From Bacteroidales bacterium (GTDB taxonomy: Bacteria > Bacteroidota > Bacteroidia > Bacteroidales > UBA932), in assembly GCA_017647795.1 (NCBI GenBank), contig JAGCJX010000025.1:62001-126000 (forward strand): 64,000 nt of DNA, in the 5' to 3' direction. The position numbers and the translations under genes were made by a program. The notes under the pieces are model-generated. The model did not search any database and was not told where the DNA came from. It saw nothing but the letters and a program-made list of their open reading frames with translations. Below, piece after piece: positions 37,067 to 44,915 of this stretch. How positions within the stretch are numbered: the stretch's first letter is position 1; every line of letters begins with the position of its first letter.

Positions 37067-38220
37067 GCAAGATTCTTGTAGTTTACAATCTCAATGTCTC
37101 CGGCATTGTTCTCGAAGTCTCCTGTATATACTACGGCTTTCCTTCGGATTGGAGTCTTTATCCATCCTGACAGTTTCTTCAGGGTGTTTTCAAAATCCTT
37201 GTTGTATGTCATAGATGACTTTACCTCAAGGGCGGTGATTTCGCCTTCCTCCTTGATGAGTACGTCCACCTCATTCATGTTGGAGTCGCGGTAGAAGAAC
37301 ACGCCTCCCTCCTTGCCGGCATTCATTCTGTGTTTGACAGCTTCCATCACTACGAAGTTCTCGAATATGTTGCCGCGCATCTTATCCCTTGAAAGCTGTT
37401 TAGGACTTTCGATGTCGAGCAGGTAGCACGCGAGGCCCGGGTCGCAGAAATACAGTTTGGGACTCTTTATCAATCTCTTTGAAATGTTCTCGTAGTATGG
37501 TGGCAGCAGGTATACTACATAAGAAGCAGTCAGTACTGACATCCATGAGGCGATGGTCTTGCTGTCAACGCCTACTTCGTTAGCCAGTTCCGAGGCGTTG
37601 AATACGGAGCCGACTCGTGTCGCACACAGTTTCATGAACTTGAGAAACTGCATGATGTCCTTTATCTTGAGCAGGTCTCTGACATCCTTTTCCAGATAGG
37701 TCTTTACGTATGACGGATAGAGCAGTTTTGCGATATTCTTTTCGGCACAGATTGCCGGGAAGAGACCGTCATAGAGGAAGTCGTCAAGTGATTTGCTTGA
37801 TGATTCAGTTCGGGTCTCATTAAGCGACATCGGCATCAGTTCGAATACGCCGGCCCTTCCTGCCAATGACTCGGACAGGTCTTTCATCAGCTCGAAGTTG
37901 GAGCTGCCTGACAGAAGGAACTTCCTGTCGGGGTTGTTGTCCACTATTCCCTGTATGTATTCGAAGAGTTCTGGTGCCTTTTGAGCCTCGTCGATGAACA
38001 TCATCTCCTGTGTCTGATTCAGAAATGCAATAGGATCGTTAAGAGCAAACTCCCTGACGTTCACATCCTTCAATGAGTACTTTACGGCCTGAGGGAACAT
38101 CTTTTTCAGTATGGTACTCTTTCCTGACTGTCGTGGCCCTGTAATGCAGATGACTGAAAAATATTGAGATGCTTCAATCAACAGATCCTGAATGTCTCGT
38201 GCTATGTAATCTTTATTCAT
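37060..38220 (-). CDS. AAA+ ATPase with DUF4143 domain (AAA_14/DUF4143 family)
   Basis: 386 residues from ATG 38220 (an upstream start at 38328 would add 36 unlike residues and run into the barrel remnant). Walker A is TGPRQSGKST, Walker B EMMFIDEAQKAPELF, then sensor FLLSGSSNFELM, and a winged DUF4143 region with a restriction-nuclease-like C-terminal core (FFYRDSNMNEVDVLIKEEGEITALEVKSS, E-x-K type). Such ATPases occur in many near-copies per genome in Bacteroidota and seem to move. Related ATPases are discussed as selfish or defence-linked. Codon use (AGG, CTG, GGC) differs from neighbours. It lies inside what was a beta-barrel gene, leaving only its 3' end. Confidence 0.85.
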   Translation of the reverse strand: MNKDYIARDIQDLLIEASQYFSVICITGPRQSGKSTILKKMFPQAVKYSLKDVNVREFALNDPIAFLNQTQEMMFIDEAQKAPELFEYIQGIVDNNPDRKFLLSGSSNFELMKDLSESLAGRAGVFELMPMSLNETRTESSSKSLDDFLYDGLFPAICAEKNIAKLLYPSYVKTYLEKDVRDLLKIKDIMQFLKFMKLCATRVGSVFNASELANEVGVDSKTIASWMSVLTASYVVYLLPPYYENISKRLIKSPKLYFCDPGLACYLLDIESPKQLSRDKMRGNIFENFVVMEAVKHRMNAGKEGGVFFYRDSNMNEVDVLIKEEGEITALEVKSSMTYNKDFENTLKKLSGWIKTPIRRKAVVYTGDFENNAGDIEIVNYKNLAL

Positions 38221-38253
38221 TTTATGCAAATTTGGAATAACACTCCAAAAATA

Positions 38254-38284
38254 CATAAAATTTATGAATGGCAAAATAATATCG
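38254..38284. repeat. palindrome and direct repeat at 5' side of ATPase 1
   Basis: CATAAA-A-TTTATG then AATGGCAAAATAATA: same design and orientation as 37032-37066 (20 of 24 bases match over the shared core). It sits just upstream of the ATPase start and could be operator or element end. Confidence 0.6.
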
Positions 38285-38361
38285 GGATAAGCTACCATTT
38301 CTGCATTCTTGGCAAACCAAGATTCCACACACTCACGCTAGGACTCGGTTATCGTTTCTAG
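38281..38361 (+). pseudogene. 3' remnant of a beta-barrel gene
   Basis: The frame reads GISYHFCILGKPRFHTLTLGLGYRF and stops at 38359-38361. The alternation and GLGYRF ending match the last two strands of the island barrel family. No start or upstream part is present; ATPase 1 occupies that place. Unit B follows. Confidence 0.55.
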
Positions 38362-38373
38362 AGGAATCATCAT

Positions 38374-38472
38374 TCTAAAATCTCCGAATCCTCAAGTGAG
38401 CAGGATAGAGGTTGTTGTGTGACAGTAAAAAAGTTGTATTCCAAGGTTTTACCAAGGAATACAACTTTTTTA
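38374..38472. repeat. island repeat unit B (antisense rsmF tail plus hairpin)
   Basis: Minus-strand reading NNLYPAHLRIRRF-stop, followed by the same hairpin (38427-38471, AAAAAAGTTGTATTCC arms). 13 bases separate it from the barrel stop. Confidence 0.85.
38427..38471. terminator. bidirectional terminator in unit B
   Basis: Identical stem to that in units A and C. Confidence 0.85.
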
Positions 38473-38488
38473 TTTTTTATCTCATTTT

Positions 38489-38519
38489 TTTGCGTATTTA
38501 TTTGTTTTTTTTATTTTTG
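38489..38519 (+). promoter_or_regulatory. promoter of C10 peptidase gene
   Basis: TTTG (38489-38492), a 19-nt spacer and TATTTTTG (38512-38519); ATG 36 nt downstream. Confidence 0.8.
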
Positions 38520-38554
38520 CAAAAGGTTTAACGAATTAATATCTATTTATTATT

Positions 38555-39916
38555 ATGAAAGCTCTATTTTCTTTATTGTTTTCGATGCTACTAGTCGCAT
38601 CATGCAGTACACATGAAAACCTGCAAGAATTACGATTGTTGGATTCCAATACCAAGGAGAGAGTCTCTCAAATTGGTATATCCCAAAACTCCACTAAAAT
38701 CTCACCTGAGGAAGCCGCTATAGTTGCATACATGGAGCGCTTTGGTGCAATACAAACAAAAAGTGAGATCAGAACCGCCGTATCTAGTACATCTCCTATT
38801 CTTGGGGAAGATGGTGACACCTTGATGTATGTTATTCAATATGCGGACCAACAAGGCTACATGGTCGTATCAGCAACTAAAAATTACCACCCCATCCTAG
38901 TCGATGTTGAACATGGAGAATACAATCCCAACCAAATCTCACAAAGCGGGGCCTCGTTGTATTACGATGCATACAAAAACGCAATAGCATCTAGCCAGGA
39001 ACAACCCGAAGATCAATTGGCTCAAATCAGAATGCAATGGTCGCCTTATGAGGAACACATCGAACCCATCAGACCGAAAACAAAATCCTCCAACGATGAC
39101 CTGATTTCCCTCCTCGAGGCGAGTATTGAAGAATGGGAAGCCGAGGGCTACAATTATTACTTCCTATGGCAATGTCCAAATTATCTGCCCGAAGACATCT
39201 ACAATCGATTTGTATCGATTGCCGAAGGCATGAGCAACGAGAATTATGACATCTACGAAAATTGTGTGATATTGGAACGTCGTGTTGACTCGCAAACAAA
39301 TATCGGCCCTCTTCTTGAGACTGCATGGAACCAACATAGATTCATTTACAGCGGAGACACAGTTTATGTCGGCTGCGTAAGCGTTGCACTTGGGCAAATA
39401 TTAGCATACCACAGAAACCCTATTTCTCTCAACTGGGATTCTATTTTACAAGGAGAGGCTCACAGACAGGCATTTCTTGAAGATTTAGCGTATAGCTTAG
39501 AATCCTCATTTGGAGAAACCGGCACTGGAGCTTCTTTAGAAGAAGTAAAAGACTACCTATCATACAACGATTACTCATATACACAAATCAATCACAACAA
39601 CAACCTAGTAATTGGATCATTAAGTAATCAACGTCCTGTATATATGGAAGGCTTTAGAGAAAGAGCCCGTTCTGGGCATGCATGGGTCTGCGACGGATAC
39701 AGAAGTTCTTCCAGCAATTTCACATATATACTAAAAATACTTTCTCCTGCGGAGCCTCTTTGCTTTGAAACTGCAGATAGCTATAGCACATCAACTGCTA
39801 GCAGTCAAGGTCTACATATGAATTGGGGATGGGGTGGTACTGATAATGGATATTACCATGATTCCGACATCGACTATTCAAGAGATAGAAAGGAACTGAT
39901 TAATATTCATCCTTAA
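38555..39916 (+). CDS. C10 family cysteine peptidase (streptopain-like) lipoprotein
   Basis: 453 residues. Lipobox LLVASCS (Cys17). The N-terminal ~150 residues (ISPEEAAIVAYMERFG ... MYVIQYADQQGYMVVSATKNYHPIL) are the Spi-like inhibitory propeptide; the catalytic part starts near 250. Catalytic Cys274 is in YVGCVSVALGQILAYH and His375 in SGHAWVCDGY; MNWGWGG supplies the Trp/Asn element. Relatives include SpeB of streptococci, PrtT of Porphyromonas and Bfp proteases of Bacteroides fragilis, which degrade host proteins. It is likely tethered at the cell surface. The barrel gene 81 bp downstream may be co-transcribed. Confidence 0.9.
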   Translation: MKALFSLLFSMLLVASCSTHENLQELRLLDSNTKERVSQIGISQNSTKISPEEAAIVAYMERFGAIQTKSEIRTAVSSTSPILGEDGDTLMYVIQYADQQGYMVVSATKNYHPILVDVEHGEYNPNQISQSGASLYYDAYKNAIASSQEQPEDQLAQIRMQWSPYEEHIEPIRPKTKSSNDDLISLLEASIEEWEAEGYNYYFLWQCPNYLPEDIYNRFVSIAEGMSNENYDIYENCVILERRVDSQTNIGPLLETAWNQHRFIYSGDTVYVGCVSVALGQILAYHRNPISLNWDSILQGEAHRQAFLEDLAYSLESSFGETGTGASLEEVKDYLSYNDYSYTQINHNNNLVIGSLSNQRPVYMEGFRERARSGHAWVCDGYRSSSSNFTYILKILSPAEPLCFETADSYSTSTASSQGLHMNWGWGGTDNGYYHDSDIDYSRDRKELINIHP

Positions 39917-39997
39917 TTAACAGCATATATACAATTAATTGTTCTCAAAAATGTAGATAGTCACAGTAATTAAAACCGATTTATTATAGAACATGTT

Positions 39998-40618
39998 ATG
40001 AAAAGAATCATACTCTTCGTCCTACTATTAACAGCATTCTCGCTTTCCGGTTATGCCCAGATCAGCATCAGAGCAGGATACAAAGCATCCATCATCGACA
40101 TCACTCAAACAACAATGGGAGAAGACTCCCACACGAGTGGATCAGGCATATCATTGGATGCACTATACAATATCCCTATTTCAACAAAATATTCCCTTAA
40201 TCTTGAAACGGGTCTTGGATTTCACTACCTATTCTTTAACGATAGCATGTATTACAAGTCCGATTTGAGCAATGTATATCTTCCGGTACGTGTATCCCAT
40301 GACATTCCATTAAACCAATCTATTACACTAGCTCCATTCGCAGGTTTATATGCTCGTTACTTCTTACATTACAACTCATACAAATACAGCACAGAGCAAG
40401 GATCATCCCCAACTGTCGTTAATGTTTTTAAAACTATCGAAGAAGGCGAAGTTATCAACAGGGGATTAGTAGGAGGACAATTAGGATTGTTAATTAAAGG
40501 GGGTGATCATTTTATCCTTGAATTAGGGTACGGATTCGATTTTACAAAATTCACAAAATCCTGGGTCGGGTATAGTCGAATCCACACTTTTTCAATAAGT
40601 TTGGGCTACAAATTCTAA
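39998..40618 (+). CDS. outer-membrane beta-barrel protein of the island family (copy 2, intact)
   Basis: 206 residues. Signal peptide MKRIILFVLLLTAFSLSGYAQ, then a porin-family small barrel: ISIRAGYKASII, YSLNLETGLGFHYLFF, ITLAPFAGLYARYFLHY, ILELGYGFDFTKF and the end FSISLGYKF. A degraded relative lies at 42034-42399. It follows the C10 peptidase gene without a terminator. No ligand can be inferred. Confidence 0.75.
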   Translation: MKRIILFVLLLTAFSLSGYAQISIRAGYKASIIDITQTTMGEDSHTSGSGISLDALYNIPISTKYSLNLETGLGFHYLFFNDSMYYKSDLSNVYLPVRVSHDIPLNQSITLAPFAGLYARYFLHYNSYKYSTEQGSSPTVVNVFKTIEEGEVINRGLVGGQLGLLIKGGDHFILELGYGFDFTKFTKSWVGYSRIHTFSISLGYKF

Positions 40619-40713
40619 AACCTCCGAATCCTCAAATGCGCAGGATAGAGGTTGTTGTGTGACAGTAAAAAAGTTGTATTCCAAGGTTTTACCAAGGAAT
40701 ACAACTTTTTTTA
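40614..40713. repeat. island repeat unit C (antisense rsmF tail plus hairpin)
   Basis: Minus-strand reading NNLYPAHLRIRRF-stop overlapping the barrel stop codon, then the hairpin at 40667-40712 identical to units A and B. Confidence 0.85.
40667..40712. terminator. bidirectional terminator in unit C
   Basis: Same 16-bp stem with A6/T7 flanks; serves copy 2 and the convergent ATPase 2. Confidence 0.85.
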
Positions 40714-40729
40714 TTTTCCGACTTGTAGT

Positions 40730-41863
40730 TTAGTTCGCAAAATACACCGTCTTTAACCAGTAGGCATAAATAGGATCTTGAAACGAAATTTCCCCTGCCT
40801 TGTTGTCTAAAACGTCGTTCTTGATCAGCGCAGCCTTTGAGCGTGCGATTGAGGTGGTAGACGATATTTTGTAGCGGTGCATTACTTTGGTAGAACTGAT
40901 AGCCTTTTCGCCAGCGATGAGGGCCTTCAGGTAATTCAACTGCTGAACTGTTAAGGTCTCTGTGATAGTCACAAACAGCAAACTCAACTGCTCAACCAAT
41001 GCCGAATGAGCCTCACGTACAATTTCGACCGTACACACATCCCTTGTACGCAACCACGATTGCTGAGCGAGTTGTTGCGCATAGTAAGGATGATTATCAA
41101 CGAGCTGCACAATCAGGTTAGCAGCATCCTCACTGATTGATTTTCCTGTATCTGCGAACCGGGTGTTAAAGAACGCCACAAGATATGGTGTACTGATTTT
41201 ATTAAGGAACATGAGATCACCAAACTTGTAAAAGGGCTTGGAGGAATTGGTAAAGACTTCCATCATCATATGACGTTTGCTTCCATAAAGGCAGTAAGCA
41301 ACTCGCTGATGCTGCTGCCAATGCGAGCGCAACCTCTTCTGAAAATAATCCGGATCCGAAAACTCCGCTATGTTCTGGAACTCATCAATACAAATGACGA
41401 TTTTAAGCTGCTTTTTCTTTGCAATTTTCTCAGCAAGGTCCAGGATCTCATCCGGGTTCTGCTTAACAGTTTCCCAATCAAAATCGATTGACACTTCGTT
41501 GGAGGGATCGCTGCCAATCGAAATCTTGGGCACTAAATGCGAAAAGAAAGCCTTTGCACTCTCGACTGCCTCCTCCCATTTGGACGATGTCGCAGCAATT
41601 ACCTTCTGAGCGAGCAACGAATAGAAATGCTCCTCATCGCGAACATTAAACAAGTCGATATGACAAATACGCAAGTTACTATCCTGCTCCATCGCCAACT
41701 TTGTAGCCTTGCATACTAACGAACTCTTCCCCCATCGACGAGGAGAGATAATAATTGTATTTATCTGCGATGTGAAATTTTGAACCAAATTGGCAGTTTC
41801 CTGCTCACGATCGGTAAAATTTTTCTCTGTCGCAATCTTACCAAAGATAAAGGGAGTCTCCAT
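40730..41863 (-). CDS. AAA+ ATPase (ATPase_2/archaeal ATPase type)
   Basis: 377 residues from ATG 41863 (METPFIFGKIA). Walker A SPRRWGKSSLV, Walker B IVICIDEFQNI, then sensor-like YCLYGSKRHMMMEVF, and a C-terminal winged helix (NYLKALIAGEKAI ... MHRYKISSTTSIARSKAALIKNDVLD) ending in a DPIYAYWLKTVYF tail typical of these STAND-like ATPases. Partner and role are unknown; many Bacteroidota genomes hold several. Like ATPase 1 it is on the minus strand, between a unit C hairpin and a truncated barrel gene. Confidence 0.82.
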   Translation of the reverse strand: METPFIFGKIATEKNFTDREQETANLVQNFTSQINTIIISPRRWGKSSLVCKATKLAMEQDSNLRICHIDLFNVRDEEHFYSLLAQKVIAATSSKWEEAVESAKAFFSHLVPKISIGSDPSNEVSIDFDWETVKQNPDEILDLAEKIAKKKQLKIVICIDEFQNIAEFSDPDYFQKRLRSHWQQHQRVAYCLYGSKRHMMMEVFTNSSKPFYKFGDLMFLNKISTPYLVAFFNTRFADTGKSISEDAANLIVQLVDNHPYYAQQLAQQSWLRTRDVCTVEIVREAHSALVEQLSLLFVTITETLTVQQLNYLKALIAGEKAISSTKVMHRYKISSTTSIARSKAALIKNDVLDNKAGEISFQDPIYAYWLKTVYFAN

Positions 41864-41893
41864 AATCCAAACTTTAGTATCCAACTGCAAATA

Positions 41894-41927
41894 TAGTACA
41901 AATTATGTAATTACATATATTGTAGTA
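41894..41927. promoter_or_regulatory. 34-bp near-palindrome upstream of ATPase 2
   Basis: The core TATGTAATTACATA (41904-41917) is a perfect 14-bp palindrome; extended arms TACAA and TTGTA give 28 of 34 symmetric positions. It ends 31 nt before the ATPase 2 ATG. Candidate operator or element end. Between it and 42033 I see no gene. Confidence 0.45.
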
Positions 41928-42033
41928 TCAATTATCGTACATATGATTCCTATAGAATAAGTCTGTCTAGATATAAATCTTCATCTTCTCTACAATACCG
42001 TTTTTAAATCAAGAAAGATTCCAAAATTTCTAG

Positions 42034-42399
42034 GAACTTAACAGAAATGACCTACAGTTTAGCAACATTTTCATCCCTGTAAACATCGCTTATAAATTCG
42101 ATGTCAAACCAACTCTTTCTATATCCCCCTACGCAGGAATTTATGGAAGGTATGTTGTTCAATATGAAACGACAAGAAGAATGCAACAACAAGCTCCTGT
42201 AACAACGGATCTACTAAAGCATAATCCCGATAAATTCAACAGAGCACTGGTTGGAAGCCAACTTGGACTAATGCTAGACATACATAAACACTTCCAAATT
42301 GACATCAGTTATGGCTTTGACTTTTACAAGTTCTACAAAGGCATCAATTATATATCGGCACTTCAATCCCTATCTATTGGGATCGGTTATACCTTCTAG
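42034..42399 (+). pseudogene. 5'-truncated beta-barrel gene (copy 3)
   Basis: An open frame from a stop at 42031 to TAG 42399 reads ELNRNDLQFSNIFIPVNIAY, SISPYAGIYGRYVVQYE, then NRALVGSQLGLMLDIHKHFQIDISYGFDFYKFY and SLSIGIGYTF. It aligns with the second half of copy 2 (SNVYLPVRVS, LAPFAGLYARY, NRGLVGGQLGLL, ELGYGFDFTKF). The signal peptide and first half are gone and ATPase 2 lies in their place. Its stop and the opposing rsmF stop overlap in TCTAGA. Confidence 0.8.
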
Positions 42400-42440
42400 A
42401 ATTTCCGTATTCTCAAGTGAGCAGGGTAGAGATTGTTGCT
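42394..42440. repeat. live copy of the rsmF tail (unit D, no hairpin)
   Basis: The 3' end of the rsmF-like gene, minus-strand reading SNNLYPAHLRIRKF-stop. It matches units A-C over ~45 nt and then diverges where they continue into the hairpin. Confidence 0.85.
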
Positions 42441-43760
42441 GCGATTGCCCAGATTCTTTGCAAAGCCTAAGGGGAATCCATGGTAGGTCATCACAGCATA
42501 ACCCTTGGGATGGGTGGACAAATCAGGGCTACCGCCCCGAAGGTAAGTCAGGGCATCCTCCAAAGAAAGTGCTATGCAAGGACAAGTAGTGACATCAAAA
42601 CCCATAGACAACGCATAATCGTGCTCGGGGACCCAATCCTTGCCTTTCCAACGGCCCAGGGCCGTACCGGAGCGCAAAACACGCAATCGACCTTCCAGAT
42701 AGGTAATGGCATCGTCCCAGGTTTGCGGAATCGCCTTGACCAGCCCCTCCTTATTGCGGAGCACCACGGGCATTGCCGCCCACCCGTAAGGCAATTTTTC
42801 TTTAACCAACGGCCACCGTTTTTCTGATTTACGCAGACGAATGGGGGCCGTTGCTTCTTCTCCGTCCTTGCGTAAAATAGCCAGGAAGAAACCTTCACCA
42901 CGTTGTTCTCCGGGATAGTAGTGCTCCGACAGCAGGCAATTGGCACCCAGTTGGGAGGCAATGAATGCAACATTCTCCTCGTTCTCCAGGGCATTGAATG
43001 TACAGGTAGAATAAACCAACATTCCTCCAGGACGGAGGCTGGGCCACACATCCTCCAGAATGCGACGTTGTCGGGCCGCGCAGAAAGCTGGACTGTCTGC
43101 CGTCCATTCCTCCCGAGCTGCGTGGTCCTTGCGGAACATCCCCTCTCCGGAACAAGGAGCATCCACCAAGACAACATCAAAAAAATCCTCCAGGTCCTTA
43201 AAATCTGCCGGATCGTTGCAAGCAACCACGGCCCGCGGATCTCCCCATGTCACAAGGTTGTCTGCCAACGTAGTCGCTCGGGAAGCAATGACCTCGTTGG
43301 CCACCCAAAGAAAGTCAGTAATTTTTCCTTCTCGCTCCAGGCGCTGCATCAGCGAGATGCCGTGCGTAGATTTTCCGCCAGGAGAGGCGCACAGGTCCAA
43401 AAGACGCGGCTGCCCCGTGGGCTGCCAGTATTCCAATAACTTTTCGATTGCCATCGACGAAGCTTCCTGCACATAATAGGCACCCGCATGAAACAAAGGA
43501 TCGGTGGTAAAGCTTGGTTTGTCAGAAAGGTACACCCCATCCCGACACCAGGTTACAGGACCGTCAGCAGGCAAACCATTTTCTTGGGCCCAACGTACGG
43601 GTTGCATCGTCTCTCCTGAGGCCTCCGCACTGTATTTTGCGAGTTTCGCAGGATTCAAACGCAACGATACGACAGGAGGCTGATCCAACGCAGCTACCAA
43701 AGCTGCAGCACGATCAACCCCCATCGATTTTTCTAGCAATCGAACAAAGTCTGTATTCAT
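42396..43760 (-). CDS. 16S rRNA m5C methyltransferase, RsmF/NOL1-NOP2-sun family
   Basis: 454 residues from ATG 43760 (1 bp after the SRPBCC stop). SAM site LLDLCASPGGKSTH; VDAPCSGEGMFRKD holds the release cysteine and VYSTCTF the catalytic cysteine. The C-terminal extension (GWAAMPVVLRNKEGL, then ALGRWKGKDWVPEHDYALSM) and ending GNRSNNLYPAHLRIRKF follow the RsmF/YebU-like pattern common in Bacteroidota. It methylates a cytosine of 16S rRNA. Last gene of pyrE-SRPBCC-rsmF. Its 3' end borders the accessory island and is the source of the tail copies in units A-C. Confidence 0.92.
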   Translation of the reverse strand: MNTDFVRLLEKSMGVDRAAALVAALDQPPVVSLRLNPAKLAKYSAEASGETMQPVRWAQENGLPADGPVTWCRDGVYLSDKPSFTTDPLFHAGAYYVQEASSMAIEKLLEYWQPTGQPRLLDLCASPGGKSTHGISLMQRLEREGKITDFLWVANEVIASRATTLADNLVTWGDPRAVVACNDPADFKDLEDFFDVVLVDAPCSGEGMFRKDHAAREEWTADSPAFCAARQRRILEDVWPSLRPGGMLVYSTCTFNALENEENVAFIASQLGANCLLSEHYYPGEQRGEGFFLAILRKDGEEATAPIRLRKSEKRWPLVKEKLPYGWAAMPVVLRNKEGLVKAIPQTWDDAITYLEGRLRVLRSGTALGRWKGKDWVPEHDYALSMGFDVTTCPCIALSLEDALTYLRGGSPDLSTHPKGYAVMTYHGFPLGFAKNLGNRSNNLYPAHLRIRKF

Positions 43761-43761
43761 A

Positions 43762-44202
43762 TTAGCTGTATTGCGGCATGTTTTCCGGCATCTTACCGGA
43801 AGCGGCTTGCTCAATTCCGTCGGTCAGTTTATCCACCATTTCCTTGAGTTTACCCCCAATCATCATCTTGATCATCATGTTCATCTCAGCACGCATCTCG
43901 ATGTGAAAGAGGGTCTGATCCAAACCGACAGGTTCGAAGTGAAAGGTTACCGTAAAGGGAAACGGAGATTGTCCTTCCTCTTTGAAACGGATTTGAGAAT
44001 AGGGCAAACGGTCATCCACACGCACGCCCATCTTGATTCCTTGCACCTCAGCGACCAACGTATCGTACGTCACCTCCACCTTGCCTTGCATCTCTGCCGG
44101 CAAGTTGGTAGCGAAGTTCCGCAGGTCCGTGAAGGCATTGAACAAAAGATAAGGAGATTGCTTCAGCAATACCTCCTTACCTTTAACTTCTGTAACAGCC
44201 AT
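43762..44202 (-). CDS. SRPBCC (START-like) family protein
   Basis: 146 residues, cytoplasmic. The pattern SPYLLFNAFTDLRNFATNLP, then DTLVAEVQGIKMGVRVDDR and PFTVTFHFEPVG, and the Met-rich C-terminal helix (MNMMIKMMIGGKLKEMVDKL) fits the helix-grip fold that binds hydrophobic ligands. No ligand can be read from the sequence. It sits between pyrE (6 bp) and the rsmF-like gene (1 bp), an association I have seen often in Bacteroidales. Confidence 0.75.
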   Translation of the reverse strand: MAVTEVKGKEVLLKQSPYLLFNAFTDLRNFATNLPAEMQGKVEVTYDTLVAEVQGIKMGVRVDDRLPYSQIRFKEEGQSPFPFTVTFHFEPVGLDQTLFHIEMRAEMNMMIKMMIGGKLKEMVDKLTDGIEQAASGKMPENMPQYS

Positions 44203-44208
44203 GCTTGT

Positions 44209-44841
44209 TTATCTTCCCCATTTGTCAGGAGCATAACGCCATTGGCGCAACAGCTCCAATTCAGATTCTTTGATGTAATTGCAAGCCACAGCTTCTTCGA
44301 TCAAAGTATCGTAATTGGTCAAAGTGTGCAATTCTACGTTGGCATCTTCAAACGATTTGCGAGCGTGATCGAAATTATAGGAGAAGATGGCCACCATACC
44401 GGTCACTTGAACACCTTGTTTGCTCAAAGCATCCACAGCAGACAAACTGCTCTTGCCGGTTGAAATCAAATCTTCCACCACGACTACGCGGGAACCTTCT
44501 GCCACTACGCCTTCCACTTGCGCACCCATACCGTGATCCTTCGGTTTCGGACGAACGTACACGAAGGGTTTTTGCATCTTGTCTGCAACCAGCGTACCCA
44601 ACGCAATCGCACCGGTAGCAACACCGGCAACGGTTTCAGCAGAACCGAAGTTTTCTTGCACCGATTGGGTCAAAAATTCTGCGATTTTTGTTCTCATCTC
44701 AGGGTAAGAGAGAATGCGACGGTTGTCACAGTAAATCGGCGATTTCCATCCAGAAGCCCAAGTGAAGGGGTTTTCCGGGTTCAATTTCACGGCTCCAATT
44801 TCGAGCAAGTATCTTGCAACGATCTTTTCTACTTCCATCAT
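44209..44841 (-). CDS. pyrE: orotate phosphoribosyltransferase
   Basis: 210 residues. It forms orotidine monophosphate from orotate and PRPP in pyrimidine synthesis. The PRPP loop is RVVVVEDLISTGKSS; FTWASGWKSPIYCDNR and the flexible-loop VRPKPKDHGMGAQVEG are diagnostic. ATG 44841 or 44838 are both possible. First gene of a three-gene run; it diverges from the NUDIX gene. Confidence 0.96.
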   Translation of the reverse strand: MMEVEKIVARYLLEIGAVKLNPENPFTWASGWKSPIYCDNRRILSYPEMRTKIAEFLTQSVQENFGSAETVAGVATGAIALGTLVADKMQKPFVYVRPKPKDHGMGAQVEGVVAEGSRVVVVEDLISTGKSSLSAVDALSKQGVQVTGMVAIFSYNFDHARKSFEDANVELHTLTNYDTLIEEAVACNYIKESELELLRQWRYAPDKWGR

Positions 44842-44915
44842 AGAGTTTTTATTTAAATTTGTACAAAGTTACGAAACTGTTTTGATTTAGAAAATAACCT
44901 GCCATCCATTTTATT

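Noticed and set aside
36975..37214. 79-codon plus-strand frame opposite the ATPase 1 end
   Set aside because: Mostly antisense to ATPase 1; the remainder is A/T-rich spacer with the palindromic repeat.
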